A stretch of 64,000 nt of DNA from IMCC26207 sp037141255 (GTDB taxonomy: Bacteria > Actinomycetota > Acidimicrobiia > Acidimicrobiales > Microtrichaceae), in assembly GCA_037141255.1 (NCBI GenBank), contig JBAXCX010000001.1:1-64000 (forward strand), in the 5' to 3' direction. The notes below the pieces were generated by a model. It ran no database searches. It was not told where the DNA came from and was given only the letters and a program-made list of their open reading frames with translations. Every line of letters starts with the position of its first letter. The stretch's first letter is position 1. Made by a program: the position numbers and the translations under genes. Below, in pieces: positions 57,572 through 64,000 of the stretch.

Positions 57572-59032
57572 TCAGCCTGGCCACACTATGGACTGCAATT
57601 CGGAGTATGCATGCAGACCGAATCGGCCACCGTCACGACCAACGCCAGATTGCTTAAACCCACCAAAGGGAGCCTCACTATTGCGCTGCATGGTGTTGAT
57701 CCCCACGTTGCCAGAGCGCAAACGCCGAGCCACGTTCCATGCCCGCGAGGCATCTTTGGAAAATACGTAGCTATAGAGGCCATAGTCGCTGTCATTGGCG
57801 ATTGCGATGGCCTCATCTTCGTCGTCAAAGGGAACCACCACCACGACCGGGCCAAAGAGTTCTTCGCGGACGGGAGTCATCTGGTTCGTGCACTCCACTA
57901 ACAACGTGGGTGCGACGTAGAAACCGCGTTCCATTTCTGGTCGCGTACCGCCTGCAGCAACCGTTGCACCTTCGGAAACACCCGTTGCGATATAGCCCTC
58001 AATGCGATCACGATGCGCCGCAGAAATCACGGGGCCAACCACGGTGTCACGCTCGAGTGGGTCACCAACCTTGAGGTGTCCAATGGCTTGGGTCAGACCA
58101 CCTACGAGGTGGTCATACACCGAACGATGCACGATGACGCGAGTGGGAGACGTGCAGATTTGGCCCGAGTGGAAAGCCCAGACGGAAGAGATTCCCCCGA
58201 TAGCAGCCTTCAGGTCTGCATCTTCAAAAACAATGCAGGCACCCTTGCCGCCGAGTTCCATGAGTTGACGTTTCATCTGAGCGCCGCACACAGCGCCGAT
58301 GCGCTGCCCAATGCCCGTGGACCCGGTAAATGAGACCATATCGGTGAGCGGATGGGCAACCACGGCCTCGGACGGGGCGGTGTCGAGTCCTGTCACCACG
58401 TTGATGACCCCTGGGGGGAACCCGGCCTGGTTCATGAGTTCCACCATGCGGATCACACCGAGTGGATCTTGCGGTGCCGGTTTCACCACCACGGTATTGC
58501 CCATTGCCAACGCGGGACCGATCTTGCCGGCCATGTTGGTCATCGGAAAGTTATACGAAGTAATGCAGGTCACCACTCCGACTGGCGCGCGGTTTGCCAC
58601 TGCAGAGATTAAGCCTCCTGGCGCCAACGGGGTTGTGGCCGAGACTGCAGGTTCAAGGGGAATCAGCGGTGAATCCAGCGCACCTCGCGCATACCTTCGC
58701 AAACGATTCGAGGCCTGCGGGAACTGCATTGTCTTCGCTACGCGCATTGTTGCACCCGTCTCGGCCTGCAGAATTGGCACGATCTCATCGCGATGAGCGT
58801 CAATCAGATCGGCCGCGCGATCAAGCAATGCTGAGCGTTCCTCCGGGGTGGTTCGTGACCATGATTCGAAAGCTTCAGCGGCTGCCTCAACGGCGGCGTT
58901 GGCTTGCTCAACAGAAGCTTCCGGTGCGCGCCCTGCAACCTCTTCAGTTGCCGGGTTGATGATCTCGTAGCTACCAGCAGCACCCTCTACAGACTCGCCG
59001 GCGATTGTCAGGCGATAGGTGGACTCAGTCAT
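57572..59032 (-). CDS. NAD(P)-dependent aldehyde dehydrogenase
   Basis: 486 residues from the ATG at 59032, which overlaps the amidohydrolase stop by 8 bp; a Met at 59047 is less likely. The catalytic Cys is in FHSGQICTSPTRV, the base Glu in LMELGGKGACIV, and the FGGFKQSGVGRDGG end is typical. It is the second gene of the operon and should oxidise the aldehyde made by the downstream alcohol dehydrogenase. Confidence 0.94.
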   Translation of the reverse strand: MTESTYRLTIAGESVEGAAGSYEIINPATEEVAGRAPEASVEQANAAVEAAAEAFESWSRTTPEERSALLDRAADLIDAHRDEIVPILQAETGATMRVAKTMQFPQASNRLRRYARGALDSPLIPLEPAVSATTPLAPGGLISAVANRAPVGVVTCITSYNFPMTNMAGKIGPALAMGNTVVVKPAPQDPLGVIRMVELMNQAGFPPGVINVVTGLDTAPSEAVVAHPLTDMVSFTGSTGIGQRIGAVCGAQMKRQLMELGGKGACIVFEDADLKAAIGGISSVWAFHSGQICTSPTRVIVHRSVYDHLVGGLTQAIGHLKVGDPLERDTVVGPVISAAHRDRIEGYIATGVSEGATVAAGGTRPEMERGFYVAPTLLVECTNQMTPVREELFGPVVVVVPFDDEDEAIAIANDSDYGLYSYVFSKDASRAWNVARRLRSGNVGINTMQRNSEAPFGGFKQSGVGRDGGRFGLHAYSELQSIVWPG

Positions 59033-60260
59033 CAAGATCCAATCCAAGCATCTCGATGGCGTTGCCGCGCATGAGCTTGCGCAGCAGATCGGGAGGTAGG
59101 TGACCCATGAGCTTCATAGCCGTCTCACGAGAATTCGGCCAAGTGCTATCGGAGTGCGGGTAATCGGTCTCGAAGCACACGTTGGACACTCCCACCTTCT
59201 CTAGATTGTCCAGGCCGTACTCGTCGTCGAAGAAGCACCCGTACATCTGTCGGTAGTAATAGGTGGATGGCGGCTCGGGGACCTTGTCTCCAAACCCACC
59301 CCAAGCACGGTTGTCTTCCCAGACCTTGTCGGCTCGTTCCAAGATGTAGGGGATCCACCCGATCTGCCCTTCCGAGTAGGCAATCTTGAGCGTCGGGAAC
59401 TTCTCAAGCCACCCGGAGTACAACCAGTCCGTCATAGAACTCATAGCGTTACCGAAGGTCAGCGTTGAGCCCACCGCCGCTGGCGCATCCGCCGAGGTCG
59501 AGGGCATCTTTGAGCTTGAGCCGATGTGCATGTTGATGACGGTGCTGGTCTCTGCGCAGGCCCGGAAAAAGGGCTCCCAGTAATCGGAGTGGATTGAGGG
59601 CAAACCAAGGTACGGCGGGATCTCGCTGAAGCACACGGCCTGTACCCCGCGGACCGCATTGCGCATGACTTCTGCAGCAGCTAAGTCTGCGTCCCACAAC
59701 TGAACAATCGTGAGCGGGATGAGGCGGCCATTAGAACCACCGCACCACTCCTCGACCATCCAATCGTTATAGGCCTTGACACACAGATCAGAGAGTTCTT
59801 TGTCTTGGGCCTCCATAAAGGTCTGACCGCAGAACCTTGGAAAGGAGGGGAAGCACATCTGTGCCTCGGTCCAGTTGGCATCCATGTCCTCGAGTCGAGC
59901 AACTGGATCCCAACAGCCCTTGCGCATCTCCTCATAGGTGATGCCCACGACTTTGACCTCATCGCGATCAAAGCCCGCGGCAGCCGAGAGCCGAGTCTGC
60001 GGAACTTTCAGGTCTTCGTATAACCACCAGTCGCCGAGTTCACCGTCTTCGGATGGCTCATACGAGAACACACCGCCAACAAAGTTCATGTGCCCACGCT
60101 CTTGCACTGTGCGCGGCCACACCTCTGAATATTTTGAGGGCAGGCGAGATGTCCAAACATCCGCAGGTTCAATAACATGATCGTCAACCGAGACAATCTT
60201 CGGGATCTCTTCCGGATCAAGGTCAGACGAGGTGCCAGATAGGTCAGTGAGTGCATCCAT
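59025..60260 (-). CDS. Amidohydrolase family protein (ACMS decarboxylase-like)
   Basis: 411 residues from the ATG at 60260. The open frame reaches 60374, but the extra part overlaps the next gene and the KstR-type site, so the shorter start is preferred. KIVSVDDHVIEPADVW is the N-terminal metal-binding strand and FETDYPHSDSTWPNS the C-terminal Asp motif. Many such proteins sit in actinobacterial degradation clusters, with decarboxylase or hydrolase activity on cyclic or keto acids. It leads the operon and its promoter carries operator site 4. Confidence 0.93.
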   Translation of the reverse strand: MDALTDLSGTSSDLDPEEIPKIVSVDDHVIEPADVWTSRLPSKYSEVWPRTVQERGHMNFVGGVFSYEPSEDGELGDWWLYEDLKVPQTRLSAAAGFDRDEVKVVGITYEEMRKGCWDPVARLEDMDANWTEAQMCFPSFPRFCGQTFMEAQDKELSDLCVKAYNDWMVEEWCGGSNGRLIPLTIVQLWDADLAAAEVMRNAVRGVQAVCFSEIPPYLGLPSIHSDYWEPFFRACAETSTVINMHIGSSSKMPSTSADAPAAVGSTLTFGNAMSSMTDWLYSGWLEKFPTLKIAYSEGQIGWIPYILERADKVWEDNRAWGGFGDKVPEPPSTYYYRQMYGCFFDDEYGLDNLEKVGVSNVCFETDYPHSDSTWPNSRETAMKLMGHLPPDLLRKLMRGNAIEMLGLDLDD

Positions 60261-60305
60261 ATCTAGATCGTAACTCCACCGAGAATCCCTGTCAGCTGAA
60301 ACTGG

Positions 60306-60319
60306 AACAGGTTCTAGTT
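60306..60319. promoter_or_regulatory. KstR-type operator, site 4 (AACAGGTTCTAGTT)
   Basis: Matches AACNNGTTCYWGTT and, with the six bases before it, forms the near palindrome AACTGGAACAGGTTCTAGTT. It lies 46 bp upstream of the amidohydrolase start on the minus strand, between that gene and the upstream membrane protein gene. Confidence 0.65.
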
Positions 60320-60334
60320 CTTTCGCTGCACTCC

Positions 60335-60727
60335 TCAGCCGAAACTCAGGATCCCGAGAAGCGCTGAGTTCCACACGACGATGGCGAAGTACAGGCCTGC
60401 AACAGTCACCACAGCTCGCTCCGCAAACCTCGACTCATGCGGTGAAACCATCAACAAGAGGCCCACCACAACGGCCACGAGCGCCTTTACGCCCAGCGGA
60501 GCAGCCAGACCAGTCATCAGACCCGCCATGAGCGGGTTGCCTTCGATTCCGCCACGATCGAGTACCGACCGCGTGAGCAGCACGTCACACAAATTCAGAA
60601 CAAGAATCGCCGCAGCCAGATACATCCGGCGAATCGGCGTCTCTCCCAGACTGATCCTCGGAAGGAGCGCAACTCCCGTAGAACCCGAAACCGAGCCATC
60701 TTCTTTGTGCCACGAGCGAATCATCAC
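60335..60727 (-). CDS. DUF5658-like small membrane protein
   Basis: 130 residues with three hydrophobic helices (YLAAAILVLNLCDVLLT, GVKALVAVVVGLLLMV, VVTVAGLYFAIVVWNSALLG). The NLCDVLLTRSVLDRGGIEGNP segment fits the DUF5658 pattern of Asp-Thr and Glu-x-Asn-Pro. Function unknown. Two adjacent ATG codons (60727, 60724) could start it. The gap upstream (60728-60832) contains no gene. Confidence 0.82.
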   Translation of the reverse strand: MMIRSWHKEDGSVSGSTGVALLPRISLGETPIRRMYLAAAILVLNLCDVLLTRSVLDRGGIEGNPLMAGLMTGLAAPLGVKALVAVVVGLLLMVSPHESRFAERAVVTVAGLYFAIVVWNSALLGILSFG

Positions 60728-60832
60728 CGATGCATCATCCCAGACTTGTTGAGTGTGTCAATGAGTTTAGACGGGGCAAAAATCTGCGCAAGAGGCCATT
60801 CGGACCACGCTAAATCTGTTGGCTCGATAGTT

Positions 60833-61636
60833 TCACCCGTAGCGTCCGAGCATCGCTGAAAGCACTGAATCCATCTGCGCCGAATTGAGCAGGGATCCTC
60901 CGTCAAGCACCAAATTCTGACCCGTCAGATAGGCCGCTCGATCGGAGAGCAGAAACACAATCAATTCCGACACCTGCTCGGGGGTTCCCAATGTGCCGAG
61001 CGGTGTGCCAGCCTCGATCTGGGATCGCAACTGCTCATCTCCGGCAAGCACCTCGTTGAGGGGTGTGCGAATAAATCCCGGAGAGACACTGTTGACCCGG
61101 ATCTGCGGTGCGAGTTCGAGTGCGGCCGCTTGAGATAGGGCAATGACGGCGGCCTTAGCGGCGGAATATGGGGCCTCGCCGCGGGTCGGTCGCACCCCCG
61201 ACACGCTGGCCACGTTCACGATGCTCCCCCCACCGCTCGCACGCATGATCGGCGCTGCGACGCGCATGGCCGAATAGGTTCCCGAGAAGTTGACCGCAAA
61301 GATCAGGTCGATCTCGGCCTCGGTGTAGCTCTCAAAACTTTTCAGGTTTCCGATGCCTGCATTGTTCACGAGGCCAACAAGACCATTGAGTTGCTCGGCT
61401 CCTTGCTCAAGTTCTGCAGCGAGATCAGCGGCATTCGCAACATTCGCAGTCAGCGCGATGGCACCAACCTCTTCAGCAATCTGCTCCGCAGCGGAGGCAT
61501 TGCGATCAAGCACACCGACGGGTACGCCCTGAGCGGCAAGCTGACGGCACACAGCAGCTCCAATTCCTGATCCCCCACCCGTCACAATTACGCCACCGCG
61601 GAGCATCGCGCTCGCATCCTCGGCCACCACAGTCAT
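60833..61636 (-). CDS. Short-chain dehydrogenase/reductase
   Basis: 267 residues from the ATG at 61636, which overlaps the EthD stop (ATGA). The NAD motif is VTGGGSGIGAAVC, NNAGIGN is present, and the catalytic Ser and Tyr-Lys are in VASVSGVRPTRGEAPYSAAKAA. The C-terminal LVLDGGSLL is classical. It is translationally coupled to an EthD-domain protein, a pairing found in degradation clusters for terpenoid- or sterol-like compounds. Confidence 0.93.
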   Translation of the reverse strand: MTVVAEDASAMLRGGVIVTGGGSGIGAAVCRQLAAQGVPVGVLDRNASAAEQIAEEVGAIALTANVANAADLAAELEQGAEQLNGLVGLVNNAGIGNLKSFESYTEAEIDLIFAVNFSGTYSAMRVAAPIMRASGGGSIVNVASVSGVRPTRGEAPYSAAKAAVIALSQAAALELAPQIRVNSVSPGFIRTPLNEVLAGDEQLRSQIEAGTPLGTLGTPEQVSELIVFLLSDRAAYLTGQNLVLDGGSLLNSAQMDSVLSAMLGRYG

Positions 61637-62007
61637 GCCTCGTGTCCTCCGCATTCGCCCTCTCCGCTGATGATCACGGTTGGCTCCTCCGTCACGATGA
61701 ACTCAAGGGTATTCATGTCCAAAAACCGTTGCTCATCGGGGGCGATCAGACTGGCATAGGCCGGCTCAGACATAAACCCAACGAAGTCGTCGATTGAATT
61801 GAACCACTGCACTGCCACCCCATCGAGGCCTTCATTACCCGACAGCCCGCCATCACGATGACGCACGTGTTGCTCGTAGCGAACGATATGCCGAGCGAGC
61901 AATGGTTCGTTCTTGATGAGCGGGCCGTGATGATCTCGCCAATGTGTGACGAACTCCTCGGTAGTCATATCCGGGTGCCGACGCAGCAACGCAAACAACT
62001 TGACCAT
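61633..62007 (-). CDS. EthD-domain protein
   Basis: 124 residues from the ATG at 62007, with GGAGG four bases upstream; the frame to 62181 is not needed. The EthD signature LLRRHPDMTTEEFVTHWRD is at the N-terminus, and the core is a ferredoxin-like dimeric alpha-beta barrel. EthD proteins assist degradation of ethers, alkyl or sterol compounds, sometimes as isomerases or stabilisers. Divergent from the cyclic-nucleotide-binding protein at 62074. Confidence 0.92.
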   Translation of the reverse strand: MVKLFALLRRHPDMTTEEFVTHWRDHHGPLIKNEPLLARHIVRYEQHVRHRDGGLSGNEGLDGVAVQWFNSIDDFVGFMSEPAYASLIAPDEQRFLDMNTLEFIVTEEPTVIISGEGECGGHEA

Positions 62008-62073
62008 GAATCCTCCAGGACCTGATGCCGAGATGGCATCGTGCCACAAATTCGGGTGAGTAGATTGTGCGGG

Positions 62074-62523
62074 ATGACTGCTCCTTCGAACAACTTGACT
62101 CAGATTCGGAAACTGCCGATATTTGCAGACCTCACTGAGGAAGAACTGATTGAAATTGAACAACTTGCCGACGAGGTCCACATTGAGAAGGGCCGAACCA
62201 TCATGCGCCAGGGTGACTTGGGGCAGGAATTCGCTTTGGTGGTCTCGGGCGAGGCTGACGTCATCAAGGATGCTCAGGTGGTGGCCCGCATCGGGCCTGG
62301 CGACTACTTCGGCGAGGTTGCTCTACTGGATTCCATTATTCGCTCAGCATCAGTGGTGGCGGCGACCAATATGACGCTTGAGGTGATCGATCGCAGGGGC
62401 TTTCATACGCTGCTTGATGACATCCCCGGACTCTCGCGGGCACTGCTGCGCGGCATCGCCCACCGACTCGCCGAGCGGGAGGAAGAAATCGAACAACTCC
62501 GTGTTGAACTTTCTCAGCGATGA
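62074..62523 (+). CDS. Cyclic nucleotide-binding domain protein
   Basis: 149 residues from the ATG at 62074; the frame opens at 62041. A single CNB fold is present: EKGRTIMRQGDLGQEFALVV and the phosphate cassette GDYFGEVALLDSIIRSASVV, with the Glu and Arg for cAMP binding in place. The C-terminus is a short charged helix (HRLAEREEEIEQLRVEL) without a DNA-binding domain, so it may be a sensor that acts on a partner protein. Confidence 0.92.
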   Translation: MTAPSNNLTQIRKLPIFADLTEEELIEIEQLADEVHIEKGRTIMRQGDLGQEFALVVSGEADVIKDAQVVARIGPGDYFGEVALLDSIIRSASVVAATNMTLEVIDRRGFHTLLDDIPGLSRALLRGIAHRLAEREEEIEQLRVELSQR

Positions 62524-62610
62524 GTCCGACTCAGCCACCAATGTGAATCCAGAACCGGTACCGTACGTAACCAGAAATCTTTCGGAAGCAACACAGATGC
62601 AGGAGCTCAG

Positions 62611-63024
62611 ATGAAAACAATTGGGAACGTTTTGTGGTTCGTGTTGTGTGGGGTCTGGCTGGGGATCGCCTACATCATTGCCGGCATCGTCTCGTGCATC
62701 ACGCTGATTGGGATTCCGTTTGGAATTCAGTCCTTCAAACTGGCCGGGTACGTCATGTGGCCTTTTGGCCGACACCTCGTTGAATCCCCGGGGAATCGCC
62801 TCTCAAAGGGGGTGTTCAACGTGATCTGGATCGTTCTCGGCGGTATCTGGCTCGCTATTACGCACGTCATCTTTGGCGTACTTTTGTGCATCACCATTTT
62901 GGGAATCCCGTTCGGAATAAAGAACTTCTCGATGGCGAAACTCGCCCTGTTCCCATTCGACTTCTCGGTAGAATTCAAAGGTGACCCTGGCCCAAACGAG
63001 GCTCCACTCAGCTCTGAGGGATAA
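62611..63024 (+). CDS. YccF domain membrane protein
   Basis: 137 residues. Two YccF repeats are visible, each with the LWxVLCGxWLxIxY helix and an LIGIPFGIQSF-type segment (near residues 30-50 and 85-105). Four hydrophobic helices in all. The family is widespread with unknown function. GGAG lies five bases before the ATG. Confidence 0.93.
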   Translation: MKTIGNVLWFVLCGVWLGIAYIIAGIVSCITLIGIPFGIQSFKLAGYVMWPFGRHLVESPGNRLSKGVFNVIWIVLGGIWLAITHVIFGVLLCITILGIPFGIKNFSMAKLALFPFDFSVEFKGDPGPNEAPLSSEG

Positions 63025-63034
63025 AGATTTCCTG

Positions 63035-63445
63035 ATGCGACCCAGCTCATCACTACTCAGATCATCACTACTCAGATCATCACTACTCAGAGTCTGTGCT
63101 GCAACACTGCTCCTCATGGGATCTTGGGCACTGGCTGCTTGCAGCAGCCAAGACACCTCAAGCGTCGAGCCAACTTCCTCCACACAAAACAGCAACGCAA
63201 AACCCCCAACCAGTTACTCCCAGGCCAACCCCGTACCCTCGGCAGACATGGTCGAGATCTGGAAAAAGATGGGGTTCACCTCTAGCCAAGCGAAGTGTCT
63301 CTCGGACAAGATGAAAGACATGTCCACAAAAATTGACCAAAGCGACCCCACCGGCAGCCTGGCCAAGAATCAAGCCCTGATTCAAGGACTCATGGAGGAC
63401 TGCAACATCAATGCAGCAACTCTCAACTCCTTAGGCAAGAACTAG
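63035..63445 (+). CDS. Small predicted lipoprotein with repeated signal peptide
   Basis: 136 residues from the ATG at 63035. The signal peptide contains a 15-bp tandem repeat encoding SSLLR three times and ends in the lipobox LAAC. After a Ser/Thr-rich linker the mature part has MGFTSSQAKCLSDKMKDM and LMEDCNINAATL, two Cys that may form a disulfide, in a helical domain of about 60 residues. No family recognised. The last five codons of yccF overlap the open frame before this start. Confidence 0.8.
   Translation: MRPSSSLLRSSLLRSSLLRVCAATLLLMGSWALAACSSQDTSSVEPTSSTQNSNAKPPTSYSQANPVPSADMVEIWKKMGFTSSQAKCLSDKMKDMSTKIDQSDPTGSLAKNQALIQGLMEDCNINAATLNSLGKN
63047..63093 (+). repeat. Tandem 15-bp repeat, three copies
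   Basis: The unit ATCATCACTACTCAG is repeated three times in the signal peptide of the lipoprotein at 63035; the first copy differs at one or two bases. The unit is a multiple of three, so copy-number changes stay in frame. Confidence 0.7.
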
Positions 63446-63519
63446 TCGCTCGCAAATCCCACCCTGCAACTCTCCCTCTGCAATGGGCTACTGTCTGGTA
63501 GTTAGTTTTTGCCAACAAT

Positions 63520-63700
63520 TTAATGCTGTGAGTTGAGGAAAGCCGGTCAGATGCCGGCGCTGTCCCGCAACCGTAGGCAGATTGCGAGCTCCGGGTGGGC
63601 TGTGCAGATCTGCGAGTCGGAGTGCTCAGCCTGCAGCAATGCTTCGAGCTCGTCCGTCGCGGAAAACGGATGCCGGGGCCTGGTAGGTCCTTGCAAATCT
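63520..63700 (+). promoter_or_regulatory. Cobalamin riboswitch
   Basis: The core at 63542-63573 has the B12-box pattern: GCCGGT, ATGCCGG, then CTGTCCCGCAACCG, the most conserved part of cobalamin riboswitches. GCAGAT (63577-63582) can pair with ATCTGC (63608-63613), followed by GAGTCGGAG. It lies in the 300-bp leader of the secreted protein starting at 63745, so that gene is B12-regulated. The exact ends are approximate. Confidence 0.88.
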
Positions 63701-63712
63701 GTGAGTGGCTTT

Positions 63713-63731
63713 CTAGGCACACGGTGCCTAG
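63713..63731 (+). promoter_or_regulatory. Hairpin CTAGGCAC-ACG-GTGCCTAG next to the ribosome binding site
   Basis: A perfect 8-bp stem with a 3-base loop ends inside the AGGGG ribosome binding site of the gene at 63745. It is a good candidate for the expression platform of the cobalamin riboswitch, acting on translation. There is no T-run. Confidence 0.6.
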
Positions 63732-63744
63732 GGGAACCACATAC

Positions 63745-64000
63745 ATGAACTCCAGATTCACCAAGTCACCAGTGCAACAATTCAGCCCTCGGCGGGCGCT
63801 CATTACGGCTGTGTGCCTAGTGGCTGCATTGTTGGGCTTGGGCTCCCTCAGCGGCGCGAACTCCCGAACAGCAGCTGCGAGCTTGCCAGCAGCAAGTGCC
63901 GCATCTCGACCCGAGGCAACCGCGGCCCTGGACTGGTTGAGCGCTCAACTCGCTGCTAACGGCAGTACCTTTCCCGGGTTTGCCATCGGGACCAGCCCAG
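63745..64000 (+). CDS. Secreted protein under B12 control, partial at window end
   Basis: 85 codons are visible before the window ends. A signal peptide (RRALITAVCLVAALLGLGSL) is followed by EATAALDWLSAQLAANGSTF, which resembles the first repeat of the alpha/alpha-barrel (prenyltransferase/squalene cyclase-like) fold also found in transcobalamin-type binders. The AGGGG site is ten bases upstream of the ATG. Because the gene is behind a cobalamin riboswitch, a role in capture or transport of B12 is likely (inference). Confidence 0.85.
   Translation, partial: MNSRFTKSPVQQFSPRRALITAVCLVAALLGLGSLSGANSRTAAASLPAASAASRPEATAALDWLSAQLAANGSTFPGFAIGTSP

Noticed and set aside
60261..60374. N-terminal extension of the amidohydrolase
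   Set aside because: It overlaps the DUF5658-like gene and the KstR-type operator, and the family N-terminus begins after the ATG at 60260.
63047..63093. Possible CRISPR-like repeat array
   Set aside because: The units are 15 bp, directly adjacent without spacers, and lie in a coding sequence.

Overview
The window looks like chromosomal DNA of a moderately high-GC actinobacterium, probably from the Acidimicrobiia or a neighbouring class (inference). It carries a mycofactocin locus, a KstR-like TetR regulator with matching operators, a wax ester synthase/DGAT, a WXG-type secreted protein, many GTG starts and several starts that look leaderless. Gene density is high. No rRNA, tRNA, insertion sequence, phage gene or CRISPR array is visible.

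Region 1 (1-16008, minus strand) is a long mycofactocin block. The order of transcription is mftA (51 codons, IDGMCGVY tail), mftB, mftC (radical SAM), an FadH/OYE flavoprotein, a small unknown gene, a second FadH/OYE flavoprotein, then ETF-alpha, a FixC-like oxidoreductase, a FixX-like ferredoxin and ETF-beta, then mftE, mftF and a glutamine amidotransferase. It is followed by a separately controlled operon of two DUF35-like OB-fold proteins and two thiolase-like proteins, the last cut by the window edge. No mftD is present here. Divergent from mftA lie a mycofactocin-type (NDMA-dependent) alcohol dehydrogenase and a MoxR ATPase/VWA pair. The VWA frame has no normal start codon at its natural N-terminus and may be reached by frameshifting.

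Region 2 (19-30 kb) holds lipid genes: acyl-CoA synthetase, alpha/beta hydrolase, wax ester synthase and an FadD19-like ligase. An ABC-F ATPase, a RecQ with a phosphoribosyltransferase-like tail and an Lrp regulator follow. Region 3 (30-39 kb) is a polyamine unit: amine oxidase-like flavoprotein, class III aminotransferase and aldehyde dehydrogenase, divergent from a PotABCD-type ABC transporter around a perfect inverted repeat.

Region 4 (39-50.8 kb) contains another FadD-like ligase, a GluR0-like glutamate-gated channel, an amidohydrolase, a subtilisin-like lipoprotein next to a WXG protein, a KstR-like regulator, a short TPP-enzyme-like protein, a DUF3097 protein and an orphan DNA methyltransferase. 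Region 5 (50.9-64 kb) has an SDR, aquaporin Z, a GDT1-type transporter, a truncated acyl-CoA ligase, and a catabolic operon (amidohydrolase, aldehyde dehydrogenase, alcohol dehydrogenase, cyclase). It ends with an SDR/EthD pair, small membrane and signalling proteins, and a cobalamin riboswitch in front of a secreted protein.

A 14-bp motif, AACNNGTTCYWGTT, occurs upstream of the KstR-like gene, the thiolase/DUF35 operon, the FadD19-like gene and the amidohydrolase operon. It suggests one sterol- or isoprenoid-like degradation regulon spread over the window. Its alcohol steps may be served by mycofactocin, with electrons leaving through the co-encoded ETF/FixCX-like chain (inference).
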